A DNA stretch of 64,000 nt from Clostridiaceae bacterium Marseille-Q4143. Its GTDB lineage: Bacteria > Bacillota > Clostridia > Lachnospirales > Lachnospiraceae. Below the pieces are notes generated by a model, which was not told the origin of the DNA, searched no databases, and saw only the letters and a list, made by a program, of their open reading frames with translations. Positions 8,528 to 17,055 of this stretch are shown here, in pieces. The stretch covers positions 1,448,001 to 1,512,000 of the forward strand of contig CP073693.1 of assembly GCA_018228645.1 (NCBI GenBank), in the 5' to 3' direction. The number at the start of each line of letters is the position of its first letter. Position 1 is the first letter of the stretch. Made by a program: the position numbers and the translations under genes.

Positions 8528-9799
8528 ATGAAACGGCGCCTGATCAGTGCGGCCCTGATATTTGCACTTGTTCTGGTTCTTCCGGGCATTGGCACGCGGG
8601 CAAATCCGGGAGATTCCGGAAATGAGGAAGAAGCGGAAGAGGATTCAGACACCGATGCGTTGGAACAGAAACGAAAAGATACTCTGAAGCAGATTGAGTC
8701 TATCAAATCGGATATCAGTACCGTGGAAAATCAGATCAAGGATCTGAAACAGAATAAAAGTAATCTTCAGGCTTATATCAGCAAGCTGGATAAGGAAGTG
8801 AATACACTGGCTTCCCAGATTAAAAATCTGCAGACCCAGATTAAAAGCAGCGAAGCGCAGATCAGTGATAAAAAAGATGAGATCGAAGCCAGCACAGCGG
8901 AGCTTGCAAAAGCGGAAGAAGAGATGGATGAGCAGTATTCTATGATGAAGAAACGCATCCAGTATATGTATGAGAACGGCGGGCAGTCCTGGTTTGAACT
9001 GCTGCTGGAGTCGGAAAGCTTTCCGGATCTGGTAAACCGGATAGAGTATGCATCGGAGATGACCGGCTATGACCGGGATATGATGCAGCAGCTCAAAGAG
9101 GCGAGAGATGTGGTAGAAGAACAGAAAAACGCACTTGAGCAGGAAAAGCAGGAACTGGAAGACGCTAAGAAAGATCTGCAGACCATGCTGTCGAAAGTAC
9201 AGGAACAGCAGACTGCCATTAATAAGGCAATGGCTGCAAAGACACAGGAAATTGCAGACTATCAGAGTCAGATTAATACGGCAGCCGGACAGCAGGATGC
9301 CTATGAGGACCAGCTGGATGAGCAGGAGAAGCTGCTTGCCCAGGTGGAAAATCAGATCGCAGCTGCAGCTGCGGCGAAAGCTGCGGCAGATGATGGAGAC
9401 GGAGGAAGCTCCGGATTCATGTGGCCATGTCCGGCCAGTCACCGAATTACCAGCGGGTTCGGAAATCGAACAGCACCGGTGAAAGGAGCATCCACTTACC
9501 ATAAGGGAATTGATATTGGAGCATCCAGTGGTTCAGCCATTGTAGCAGCGTCTTCAGGACGTGTAACGACAGCAACCTACAGCAGTTCGGCCGGAAATTA
9601 TGTGGTCATATCCCATGGCGGCGGCATCTCTACCGTGTATATGCATGCATCGGCACTCTATGTGTCGGAAGGAGATACCGTATCAGCGGGTGATACGATA
9701 GCGGCAGTTGGATCCACCGGATTTTCGACAGGACCGCATCTTCACTTTGGAGTGATTGTAAATGGCAGTTATGTGAATCCATCCGGGTACGTAAACTGA
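8528..9799 (+). CDS. Coiled-coil M23 peptidoglycan endopeptidase (EnvC/PcsB-like)
   Basis: 423 residues: signal peptide (about 1-25), a long coiled coil (about 45-280) rich in Gln, Glu and Lys, an Ala-rich linker, and a C-terminal M23 domain from about 295. Zinc-site motifs HKGIDIG (about residue 324) and HLHFGV (about 404) are intact, so the domain should be active and not a degenerate activator. It should cut cross-bridge or stem peptides outside the membrane. Placement right after ftsEX and the coiled coil indicate that FtsX controls it, as known for PcsB and EnvC-type proteins. Confidence 0.9.
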   Translation: MKRRLISAALIFALVLVLPGIGTRANPGDSGNEEEAEEDSDTDALEQKRKDTLKQIESIKSDISTVENQIKDLKQNKSNLQAYISKLDKEVNTLASQIKNLQTQIKSSEAQISDKKDEIEASTAELAKAEEEMDEQYSMMKKRIQYMYENGGQSWFELLLESESFPDLVNRIEYASEMTGYDRDMMQQLKEARDVVEEQKNALEQEKQELEDAKKDLQTMLSKVQEQQTAINKAMAAKTQEIADYQSQINTAAGQQDAYEDQLDEQEKLLAQVENQIAAAAAAKAAADDGDGGSSGFMWPCPASHRITSGFGNRTAPVKGASTYHKGIDIGASSGSAIVAASSGRVTTATYSSSAGNYVVISHGGGISTVYMHASALYVSEGDTVSAGDTIAAVGSTGFSTGPHLHFGVIVNGSYVNPSGYVN

Positions 9800-9828
9800 T
9801 ATAGAAGGCAATAAAAGGAGATACAGCA

Positions 9829-11022
9829 ATGGAAGAGAACCGGAAACATCATTCCTTCAGAAAGGGACTTATCTGCGGAGTGCTGATCAGTGTGCTGACA
9901 GTCTCTGTCTGCGGCTGCGGTGCTGCCTGGATGCTTGGTCATCTGGGATTTACAGCACTCACTTCCGGAGGTAATGCGGAAGAGCAGGCGAAGATATCCA
10001 CCAAGATGCAGGAACTGCAGAGTTATATCGACCGGTTTTATCTGTTTGATTATGACGAAGAGAATGTGGAGAGCGGCATCTATAAGGGCATGATGGCCGG
10101 ACTTGGCGATGTGTATACTAACTATTATACACCGGAAGAATATGCAAGCTTTATGGAGTCTTCCAACGGAAGCTACAGCGGAATCGGGGCCATGTTAAGC
10201 CAGGATTACAATACTGGAATTATCACGGTTGTGAAAGTCTTTGAAGGATCACCTGCTGCGGAGGCAGGGGTACAGCCAGATGATATTCTGTATAAAGTAA
10301 AAGGGGAAGAAGTAACCGGAATGGATCTGAATCTTGTTGTATCGGATCTGAAAGGTGAAGAGGGAACCGATGTGGAGGTAAGTTTCATGAGAGGCACGGA
10401 TGTGCTGGATCTGACACTGACGCGCCGGAGCATTGAAGTTCCTACTGTGGAGTACCGGCTGATTACAGATAAGATCGGTTATATCAGTATCAGTGAATTC
10501 GATGATGTGACGGATGACCAGTTCATTGCAGCCCTTGATGATCTGAACTCTCAGGGTATGGAAAATCTGATCATTGACCTTCGGGATAACGGAGGCGGCC
10601 TGGTGGATGTGACCTGCGATATTCTTGATCAGCTTCTTCCGGAAGGCTTGATTGTCTACACGGAAGACAAAGATGGCAACCGTGAGGAAGAGACTTCCGA
10701 TGCGGAACACTACTTCCCGGGTAAGATGGCGGTGCTGGTCAATGGAAACAGTGCCAGTGCTTCGGAGATTTTTGCAGGAGCCATCAAGGATTACGGAGTG
10801 GGAACCCTGATCGGAACCCAGACCTTTGGTAAAGGCATTGTGCAGAGTCTGTTTCCGCTAAGCGATGGATCTGCGATCAAGGTCACCGTTTCCCGATATT
10901 ATACGCCGGCAGGCAATAATATCCACGAAGTGGGCATTACGCCGGATATTATTCTGGAAAAGGATACGGAGAGCGAAGAAGACAATCAGCTGCAGAAAGC
11001 CATTGACGTATTAAAAGAATAA
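9829..11022 (+). CDS. S41 carboxy-terminal processing protease (CtpA-like)
   Basis: 397 residues: N-terminal signal or anchor helix (about 13-35) with a Cys-rich stretch, PDZ domain (about 105-190, including GSPAAEAGVQPDDILY), then the S41 catalytic domain. The nucleophile Ser lies in NGNSASASEIF (about residue 308) and the general-base Lys in GTQTFGKGIVQ (about 335), so the Ser-Lys dyad is intact. It acts outside the membrane on protein C-termini. Last gene of the ftsEX operon; it may process the M23 hydrolase or other envelope proteins, which is inference. Confidence 0.92.
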   Translation: MEENRKHHSFRKGLICGVLISVLTVSVCGCGAAWMLGHLGFTALTSGGNAEEQAKISTKMQELQSYIDRFYLFDYDEENVESGIYKGMMAGLGDVYTNYYTPEEYASFMESSNGSYSGIGAMLSQDYNTGIITVVKVFEGSPAAEAGVQPDDILYKVKGEEVTGMDLNLVVSDLKGEEGTDVEVSFMRGTDVLDLTLTRRSIEVPTVEYRLITDKIGYISISEFDDVTDDQFIAALDDLNSQGMENLIIDLRDNGGGLVDVTCDILDQLLPEGLIVYTEDKDGNREEETSDAEHYFPGKMAVLVNGNSASASEIFAGAIKDYGVGTLIGTQTFGKGIVQSLFPLSDGSAIKVTVSRYYTPAGNNIHEVGITPDIILEKDTESEEDNQLQKAIDVLKE

Positions 11023-11031
11023 GAAAAAGAG

Positions 11032-11073
11032 ACTCCCTGTTTACCGGGATTTCCGGTAAACGGGGAGTTTTTG
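11032..11073 (+). terminator. Terminator of the ftsEX-M23-S41 operon
   Basis: A long stem between ACTCCCTGTTTACCGG (11032-11047) and CCGGTAAACGGGGAGT (11053-11068), followed by a T-run. It lies 9 bp after the S41 stop codon and may also work for the minus-strand hydrolase. Confidence 0.85.
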
Positions 11074-11082
11074 TGTAACATA

Positions 11083-11874
11083 TTAAAGATATTTTTTGAT
11101 CCAGCGGACTGTTTCCGTAAGAAGGATTTCTGATGGCTTCCGGTCGCGGGTCAGGACATTATAGATATGATCCGCATGAGGGATCAGGATGAGTTCACTT
11201 CCTGGATGGGAAGAGGTACGGCGGATCTCCTCTGCGTGGAAAGACGGAACCAGCTGGTCCTGTTCGCCGCCGACTGCGAGGAGCGGTCCTTTGTAGTTTC
11301 GAAGCTCTGCGAGAGGTGTGGAAGCCTGAATCTCTTCAAACCACTGTCTGGAAAGTCTTAAGTCCTCGCGCCAGTCCATGGGAATCCGGGCGTAGCCATT
11401 CTCTACAGCTTCCGGATAATAGTACTGATACCAGTTTTCAAAAATTCCGGCATGCTCCTGACATGCACCGGACCAGCTGACAGCGCAGTGGAGTTTCGGA
11501 ATCTTATCAAGAACCGCTGCCATGATCCGCGCGCCCTGGCTGAAGCCTAAGATTCCGACCCGATTCTGGTCAGAACGTTTAAATTGGCACATGGCATGAT
11601 AGATACAGCAGGTGTCTTCGATTTCTCCGGAAAATGTGAGCACTTCTTCTTTCTCCCGGCTTTCTCCACAGCCGGCATAATCAAAGCGGATAGAGGCGAT
11701 TCCTTGTTCTGCCAGGCGGTTCGCCAGCTGTACAAACAAATTGCCAACTTCATCTTTATGTGAGGCGGTCCCATGGCAGAGTATCATCACCGGAAAGGGT
11801 CCTGTTCCGTCCGGACAAACCCATACAGCCGGAATCTCATGATTGCCGTTTCTGATACCAATTCTTCCGATCAT
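11083..11874 (-). CDS. Alpha/beta hydrolase (serine hydrolase)
   Basis: About 263 residues, cytoplasmic. HGTASHKDE supplies the oxyanion region, the nucleophile elbow is GFSQGAR, the acid is in GGEQDQLVP and the catalytic His in PHADHIYN, so the triad is complete. This pattern matches prolyl-oligopeptidase-like esterases (YqiA/BD-FAE type); the substrate is unknown. The start at 11874 is chosen because AAAGGATGA sits about 6 nt upstream; an ATG three codons earlier has no spacing to that site. It is a single gene between two operons. Confidence 0.85.
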   Translation of the reverse strand: MIGRIGIRNGNHEIPAVWVCPDGTGPFPVMILCHGTASHKDEVGNLFVQLANRLAEQGIASIRFDYAGCGESREKEEVLTFSGEIEDTCCIYHAMCQFKRSDQNRVGILGFSQGARIMAAVLDKIPKLHCAVSWSGACQEHAGIFENWYQYYYPEAVENGYARIPMDWREDLRLSRQWFEEIQASTPLAELRNYKGPLLAVGGEQDQLVPSFHAEEIRRTSSHPGSELILIPHADHIYNVLTRDRKPSEILLTETVRWIKKYL

Positions 11875-12002
11875 ATATGTCATCCTTTCTGTATCGTCAC
11901 TGATTTTCTAACCACATTTTACCATATCTGCCGGAGAGCGGATGAGTTTTTTATCGACAATAATTTTCGTTTAAAAATCCCCTTTATTTGAAAGTGTAAC
12001 TT

Positions 12003-12011
12003 TGCTATAAT
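12003..12011 (+). promoter_or_regulatory. Extended -10 promoter for the class A PBP gene
   Basis: TGCTATAAT, an extended -10 with a perfect TATAAT, 24 bp before the ATG. The -35 region is weak. Confidence 0.55.
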
Positions 12012-12035
12012 AGACAGAATAAAGGAGGCTGACTA

Positions 12036-14801
12036 ATGAATTACAGTAAAAAAAGCACCTCCAGAAAGCAGAAGGCGCTCAAGTCCAGGAAAAGTAAAAT
12101 GGGCAAAAAGCTGGGCGTTGTCTTTCTGAAGACGCTGTTGGTACTGTTCATTGCCGTGGGCGTAGCAGGTCTGTGCGGCGGGATCGGTATCGTAAAAGGA
12201 GTAATCGAGAATGCTCCGGATATTACGAGTGCGAGTGTACTTCCGAGAGGCTACAAATCTACGGTCTATGATGCGGACGGCAACAAGACTGCAGAGCTGA
12301 TCGCAGAGGGAACCAACCGTACCTATGTGAAACTTGACAATATTCCAAAACATGTGCAGGAAGCATTTATTGCCATTGAAGATGAACGTTTTTATGACCA
12401 TAACGGAATTGATATTCAGGGTATGCTGCGTGCCGGTGTGAAGTTTGTGACCAGTGGGTTCAGAACGACGCAGGGTGCAAGTACCATTACCCAGCAGCTT
12501 TTGAAAAATAATGTATTTGACTTCATGTCCGAACATGGAATGCTGGAGAAGATCGAACGAAAGCTGCAGGAGCAGTACCTTGCCGTGAAGCTGGAAGACA
12601 TCATGAGTAAGGATGAAATTCTGGAAAGTTACCTGAATACCATCAATCTGGGCCAGAATACGCTTGGTGTACAGGCAGCGGCAAACCGTTATTTTGGAAA
12701 GAGTATCAGTGAACTGGATATTTCGGAAGCGGCAGTACTGGCGGCAATTACCAAGAGTCCGGCAGAATACAATCCGATCAAACATCCGGATGCGAATAAG
12801 ACGCGCCGGGCGCTGGTTTTGGAAAATATGCTGGATCAGGGATATATTTCCCAGAACGATTATGACAGCGCCATGGAAGATGATATATATGCCCGGATCA
12901 GTGAACACAACGAAGAGATTCAGTCCACCAATACGGTCTATTCCTATTTCGTGGATGCACTGATCGATCAGGTGCAGAAGGATCTGGTAGAGAAAGCAGG
13001 ATATTCAGCGACACAGGCATCGAATGCTCTGTACAGCAGTGGACTGAAGATTTACAGTACACAGAAGCCGGAGATTCAGTCGGCATTGGATGAAGAATTT
13101 GCCAATGGGGAGAACTTCCCGGCAAATACGAAAGTTGCCATTGAGTGGGCCATGAGCGTGGTCGATAAAGATGGAAATACGACCAATTACAGCCAGGAGA
13201 TGATGTTCAAATACTATAAGGAACAGAATTCCGGCTATGAACCGCTTTATAGTTCTGAGGAGGAGGCACAGGCTGCCATTGACGGCTATGTGGCGACACT
13301 GGGAATCACCGACGACGATACGGTCTATGAGAAATCATCTTTCATCATGCAGCCGCAGGCTTCCATGGTCATTGAAGATCAGAAGACCGGCGAAGTGGTG
13401 GCAATGATCGGAGGCCGTGGTGAGAAGACGGCCAACAAGACACTGAACCGTGTTACCAACGCTCTCAGAAACCCAGGTTCTACTTTCAAGATCGTAGCGG
13501 CGTATGCACCGGCATTTGAAGAGCTTGGATATGGACCGGGCACCGTACAGTACGACGGACCGTTTGCCTACACAGAGAACGGAAAAGTCGGACGATTAGT
13601 CAATAACTGGGATAAGAAGACTCAGTACAGAGGATGGACGACGCTTCGTGAAGCGATTGCCCGTTCCATGAATATCGTGGCGGTCAAGACGATTACGGAT
13701 GTCACTCCGAGTGTGGCTATAGATTATCTGCTCCGCTTCGGATTCACCAGTCTGCAGCTGGATGGAGCAAACTCCGATGCCGGTCAGGCAATGGCCCTTG
13801 GCGGACTGACCAATGGTGTATCCAATCTGGAGCTGACCGCAGCCTATGCGGGAATAGCAAATGGAGGTTCTTATTATAAGCCGAAGCTGTACTCGAAGAT
13901 CGTGGACAATGAAGGTAATGTGATCCTTGATAATACGGTGGAGGAGCCGACACAGGTGATCTCTGAGCAGAATGCATGGCTTCTGATCGACTGTATGAAA
14001 GATGTAGTCACCGGTGCAGGCGGAACGTCCAGTGCAGCCAAGATCAGCAATATGACTACTGCCGGTAAATCCGGTACCACTTCCGAGAACCGTGATGTAT
14101 GGTTCGTCGGCATGTCTCCGTATTATACGGCAGGCATCTGGGTAGGATATGACAACAACGGTTACAAGCATGAACTGAGCAGTAAGGCAGGAGAGACAAG
14201 TTTCCATAAGAAGCTGTGGTCCAAAGTCATGAGCCGGATTCATCAGAATCTGGAAAATAAAGATTTCGACAAACCTTCGGGCATTGTACAGGTAACGATT
14301 TGTACTAAGTCCGGCAAGCTGGCAATTCCAGGTGTATGTGACAGCGATGGACGATCCGGCATCGTCATCAATGAATATTTTGCGGATGGCACACAGCCCA
14401 CAGAGACCTGCGATAAACACGTACTTGCGAATATCTGTGCAGATACCGGACTGCTGGCAACGACCATGTGCCCGAATCAGATTGTACAGTCCAAAGTACT
14501 GCTTCCACCGATGCAGAGTGGAGTGGCAGAGGCAGTCACACTGGATACCGCATATGGCATCAGTTCCAATCTGCAGGCAGCGACCTGTACCGTTCACACG
14601 GGAGGTGTCTATCTGCCAAGTATTTATGAGCAGACTGGTTCTGCAGCAGGCGCAGTGACACCGACGGATCCGAATGCGGCGGCAGCGGATCCAAATGCAG
14701 CGGCGGCTGACCCGAATGCGGCGACAGCCGATCCAAACGCGGCGGCAGCGGCCGACCCGGCAGCCGGTGATGGAACTGCAGGTTCCGCAGAAGGACAGTA
14801 A
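12036..14801 (+). CDS. Class A penicillin-binding protein with acidic Ala-rich tail
   Basis: 921 residues. A basic cytoplasmic tail and one membrane helix (about 28-52) are followed by a GT51 glycosyltransferase domain with EDERFYDHNG and GASTITQQLLKN, and a transpeptidase domain with STFK (about residue 483), SMN and KSGTT. It should polymerise and cross-link peptidoglycan outside the membrane. The last 60 or so residues are a low-complexity tail of DPNAAAA repeats, absent from the second class A PBP encoded opposite. AAAGGAGG precedes the ATG. Confidence 0.93.
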   Translation: MNYSKKSTSRKQKALKSRKSKMGKKLGVVFLKTLLVLFIAVGVAGLCGGIGIVKGVIENAPDITSASVLPRGYKSTVYDADGNKTAELIAEGTNRTYVKLDNIPKHVQEAFIAIEDERFYDHNGIDIQGMLRAGVKFVTSGFRTTQGASTITQQLLKNNVFDFMSEHGMLEKIERKLQEQYLAVKLEDIMSKDEILESYLNTINLGQNTLGVQAAANRYFGKSISELDISEAAVLAAITKSPAEYNPIKHPDANKTRRALVLENMLDQGYISQNDYDSAMEDDIYARISEHNEEIQSTNTVYSYFVDALIDQVQKDLVEKAGYSATQASNALYSSGLKIYSTQKPEIQSALDEEFANGENFPANTKVAIEWAMSVVDKDGNTTNYSQEMMFKYYKEQNSGYEPLYSSEEEAQAAIDGYVATLGITDDDTVYEKSSFIMQPQASMVIEDQKTGEVVAMIGGRGEKTANKTLNRVTNALRNPGSTFKIVAAYAPAFEELGYGPGTVQYDGPFAYTENGKVGRLVNNWDKKTQYRGWTTLREAIARSMNIVAVKTITDVTPSVAIDYLLRFGFTSLQLDGANSDAGQAMALGGLTNGVSNLELTAAYAGIANGGSYYKPKLYSKIVDNEGNVILDNTVEEPTQVISEQNAWLLIDCMKDVVTGAGGTSSAAKISNMTTAGKSGTTSENRDVWFVGMSPYYTAGIWVGYDNNGYKHELSSKAGETSFHKKLWSKVMSRIHQNLENKDFDKPSGIVQVTICTKSGKLAIPGVCDSDGRSGIVINEYFADGTQPTETCDKHVLANICADTGLLATTMCPNQIVQSKVLLPPMQSGVAEAVTLDTAYGISSNLQAATCTVHTGGVYLPSIYEQTGSAAGAVTPTDPNAAAADPNAAAADPNAATADPNAAAAADPAAGDGTAGSAEGQ
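14667..14765 (+). repeat. Tandem 21-24 bp repeats encoding DPNAAAA units
   Basis: Four imperfect units (starting at 14667, 14688, 14709 and 14730) and a partial fifth encode DPNAAAA-type heptads or octads at the PBP C-terminus. The third positions vary among units, so these repeats are older than a recent slippage event. Confidence 0.8.
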
Positions 14802-14821
14802 TCATATTACAACAGACATAA

Positions 14822-14878
14822 AAAGATCCCCGGTATGGGAAGCTGAATATTGGATCAGCCTCATGCCGGGGATTTTTT
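14822..14878. terminator. Bidirectional terminator between two PBP genes
   Basis: ATCCCCGG pairs with CCGGGGAT, with an inner GGCTGA/TCAGCC-type stem, As on the left and a T-run on the right. It serves both convergent PBP genes. Confidence 0.8.
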
Positions 14879-14895
14879 GTATGTTTGGAATCCGG

Positions 14896-16833
14896 TTAAT
14901 CATTCAGGGCTTTGGAGGTCAGTCCCTGATGAAGTTCGGTCATATAAGTGTTCCAGATCTCCAGTGGATAGGAAGCTCCGGAAAGAGCCTTGGCGCTTCT
15001 GGGAGAGTCAAATCCGACCCAGACACCGGTGGTATAATATCCGGTATAACCGACAAACCATCCATCCAGATTATCGTTGGTGGTACCGGTCTTGCCTGCA
15101 CAGGGCATGCCGGGAATGGCATTTCCGTGGGCAGTACCGCGTGTCAGAACCCCTTCCAGAATATTGGTCATCTCATGAGCTGCGGATGACTGATAGACCT
15201 GCTTTTCTTCCTGTTCCGGCATGACGACGATATTGCCGTCCATGTCGGTGATCATGGTGATGCAGGTGGGCTGCCGGTAGACACCTTCATTTTCCAGAGT
15301 GGCATAGGCTGCGGTCATTTCCAGGGAGCTGGCTCCGGTAGTCAGTCCACCCAGGGCAGCAGCCGGTGTATAATCCGTATCTTTAATGGAAGAGAAATTC
15401 ATATCCAGCAGATAGGAAATCCCCACTTCCGGGGTCAGTTCTTTGAACAGTTTATAGGCAACTGTGTTCTTGGACTGCTCCACAGCCGTGCGCAGAGAGA
15501 TGGCACCGGCATACCGGTTGCCCGAGTTGGACGGTCCATCCACCTCTTTGGAATCAATAACCGTGCTGGAAGCGGAATAGCCGCGTTCCAGAGCCGGAGT
15601 GTAGACAATCAGCGGTTTGATGGAACTTCCGGGCTGGCGGAAACTTAAGTAAGCACGGTTATAATCCTGGGAGACACCTTCCTGAGATCTGCCGCCCACA
15701 ATGGCGGTGACGAGGCCGGTCTCATTATCAATGGTGACGGCAGATGCCTGCAGGGCATAGGTGCCGTTGCTGTTCATAGTATTATAGGCTTCCAGTTCAT
15801 TGTCGATGGTATCCTGCAGAAGTGCCTGGGCGTCCATATCGATGGAAGTATAGACCCGGTATCCACCGGTATACAGCTTTTCATGACAGGTATCGTAGTC
15901 TTCGCCGGTTGCTTCCATAAGCGCCCGTGTCGCACATTCATAGATATAAGTGTGCGCCCAGGTGCGGGTAAACTGCGGGGAGGAGTTATCAAGGGTGATC
16001 TGTTCGTTCAGTGCTGTCTGGTAATCACTCTCGGAGATCATGCCGTCATCCAGCATGTTTTTCAGGATCAGGTCACGGCGCGTCAGGGTGTCATCCTTAT
16101 GCTTCAGTGGATCGTAGAGGCTTGGACTGTTGGGAATCGCGCACAGGAATGTGGCCTCTGAAAGGGTCAGTTCCGATGCGTCTTTTCCGAAATACCCCTG
16201 ACTTGCCGCCTGAATCCCATAATAGCCGTTGGAAAAATAAATATTGTTGATATAGAATTCCAGCAGTTCCTCTTTGGAATATTTTTTCTCCAGCGCCATG
16301 GCGATGAAGATCTCTTCCACTTTACGTTCCCAGCGGACCGTATGGGTCAGGTAAATATTCCGGGCCAGCTGCTGGGTGATGGTACTTCCGCCCTGGGTAA
16401 TGCTCTCGCTGGAGATGATGGATTTCGCCGCACGGATGATTGCCAGCGGATCGAATCCATGATGCTTGTAGAACCGCTTGTCCTCAATACTGACAAATGC
16501 CTCTTTTACCGTGTCCGGAATTTCATCTGAAGTAAGATAAATCAGGTTACGGTCGTTTTTCAGAAGAGCAATGAGGTTGCCGTCCTTATCATATACTTCT
16601 CCCTGCTGGTCGGTCTGGAAATCAGCGGCGGTGGAAGTCTCCATAATCTGCTGTGCTTCCTGATGCAGCTGGAAGATTTTCTGAATGTATCCGGTTTGAA
16701 AGATGATAAAACAGACGCCTAGGAAGATACAGAGGATCGCCAGCTGTGTGATGTTGAAAAACAGGTTTCCCATATCTTTTTTCCGTTTTTTCTTTTTTCG
16801 TCGTTTCTTCTTTAAAGGTTCTTCGTTTTCCAT
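14896..16833 (-). CDS. Class A penicillin-binding protein (PBP1A family)
   Basis: 645 residues starting at 16833, where GGGAG lies 5 nt upstream; in-frame upstream starts lack a ribosome site. The cytoplasmic tail is extremely basic (KKKRRKKKKRKK), followed by a membrane helix, GT51 with EDKRFYKHHGFD and GGSTITQQLARN, and a transpeptidase domain with SSIK (about residue 402), SKN and KTGTT. All catalytic motifs are intact. It polymerises and cross-links peptidoglycan. It lacks the repeat tail of the convergent PBP and is divergent from uvrB. Confidence 0.93.
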   Translation of the reverse strand: MENEEPLKKKRRKKKKRKKDMGNLFFNITQLAILCIFLGVCFIIFQTGYIQKIFQLHQEAQQIMETSTAADFQTDQQGEVYDKDGNLIALLKNDRNLIYLTSDEIPDTVKEAFVSIEDKRFYKHHGFDPLAIIRAAKSIISSESITQGGSTITQQLARNIYLTHTVRWERKVEEIFIAMALEKKYSKEELLEFYINNIYFSNGYYGIQAASQGYFGKDASELTLSEATFLCAIPNSPSLYDPLKHKDDTLTRRDLILKNMLDDGMISESDYQTALNEQITLDNSSPQFTRTWAHTYIYECATRALMEATGEDYDTCHEKLYTGGYRVYTSIDMDAQALLQDTIDNELEAYNTMNSNGTYALQASAVTIDNETGLVTAIVGGRSQEGVSQDYNRAYLSFRQPGSSIKPLIVYTPALERGYSASSTVIDSKEVDGPSNSGNRYAGAISLRTAVEQSKNTVAYKLFKELTPEVGISYLLDMNFSSIKDTDYTPAAALGGLTTGASSLEMTAAYATLENEGVYRQPTCITMITDMDGNIVVMPEQEEKQVYQSSAAHEMTNILEGVLTRGTAHGNAIPGMPCAGKTGTTNDNLDGWFVGYTGYYTTGVWVGFDSPRSAKALSGASYPLEIWNTYMTELHQGLTSKALND

Positions 16834-16951
16834 AATTACTCCCATTAATATGATGTCGGGGCTCGGACAGAATTTGCAGTTTCTACAGCCCCAAAATATT
16901 ACCAACATTATACCGTGATTATACAGGTGGAACAAGTAAAAAGTAGGAAAA

Positions 16952-16991
16952 AGTACAGAACAAACATTCGATTCGTTCTGTACTTTTTTTA
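16952..16991. promoter_or_regulatory. Inverted repeat with SOS-box-like site upstream of uvrB
   Basis: AGTACAGAAC (16952-16961) and GTTCTGTACT (16975-16984) form a perfect 10-bp inverted repeat with a 13-nt centre, followed by Ts. Within it, the minus strand of 16957-16970 reads CGAATGTTTGTTCT, which matches 11 of 14 positions of the Gram-positive LexA consensus CGAACRNRYGTTYG. It sits just before the uvrB promoter. It could instead be a terminator for antisense transcription. Confidence 0.45.
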
Positions 16992-16998
16992 TTTAGAA

Positions 16999-17007
16999 TG
17001 ATATACT
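16999..17007 (+). promoter_or_regulatory. Extended -10 promoter for uvrBA
   Basis: TGATATACT gives an extended -10 (TATACT at 17002-17007) about 50 bp before the uvrB ATG; the -35 (TGTACT at 16979-16984) is weak and lies in the arm of the inverted repeat. Confidence 0.5.
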
Positions 17008-17055
17008 GATCAGGTAACCATACTAAGAACGAAGTGATAACAATCAGGAGAAATC

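Noticed and set aside
14667..14765. CRISPR-like array
   Set aside because: The repeats are in frame within a PBP gene, have no unique spacers and encode DPNAAAA units.
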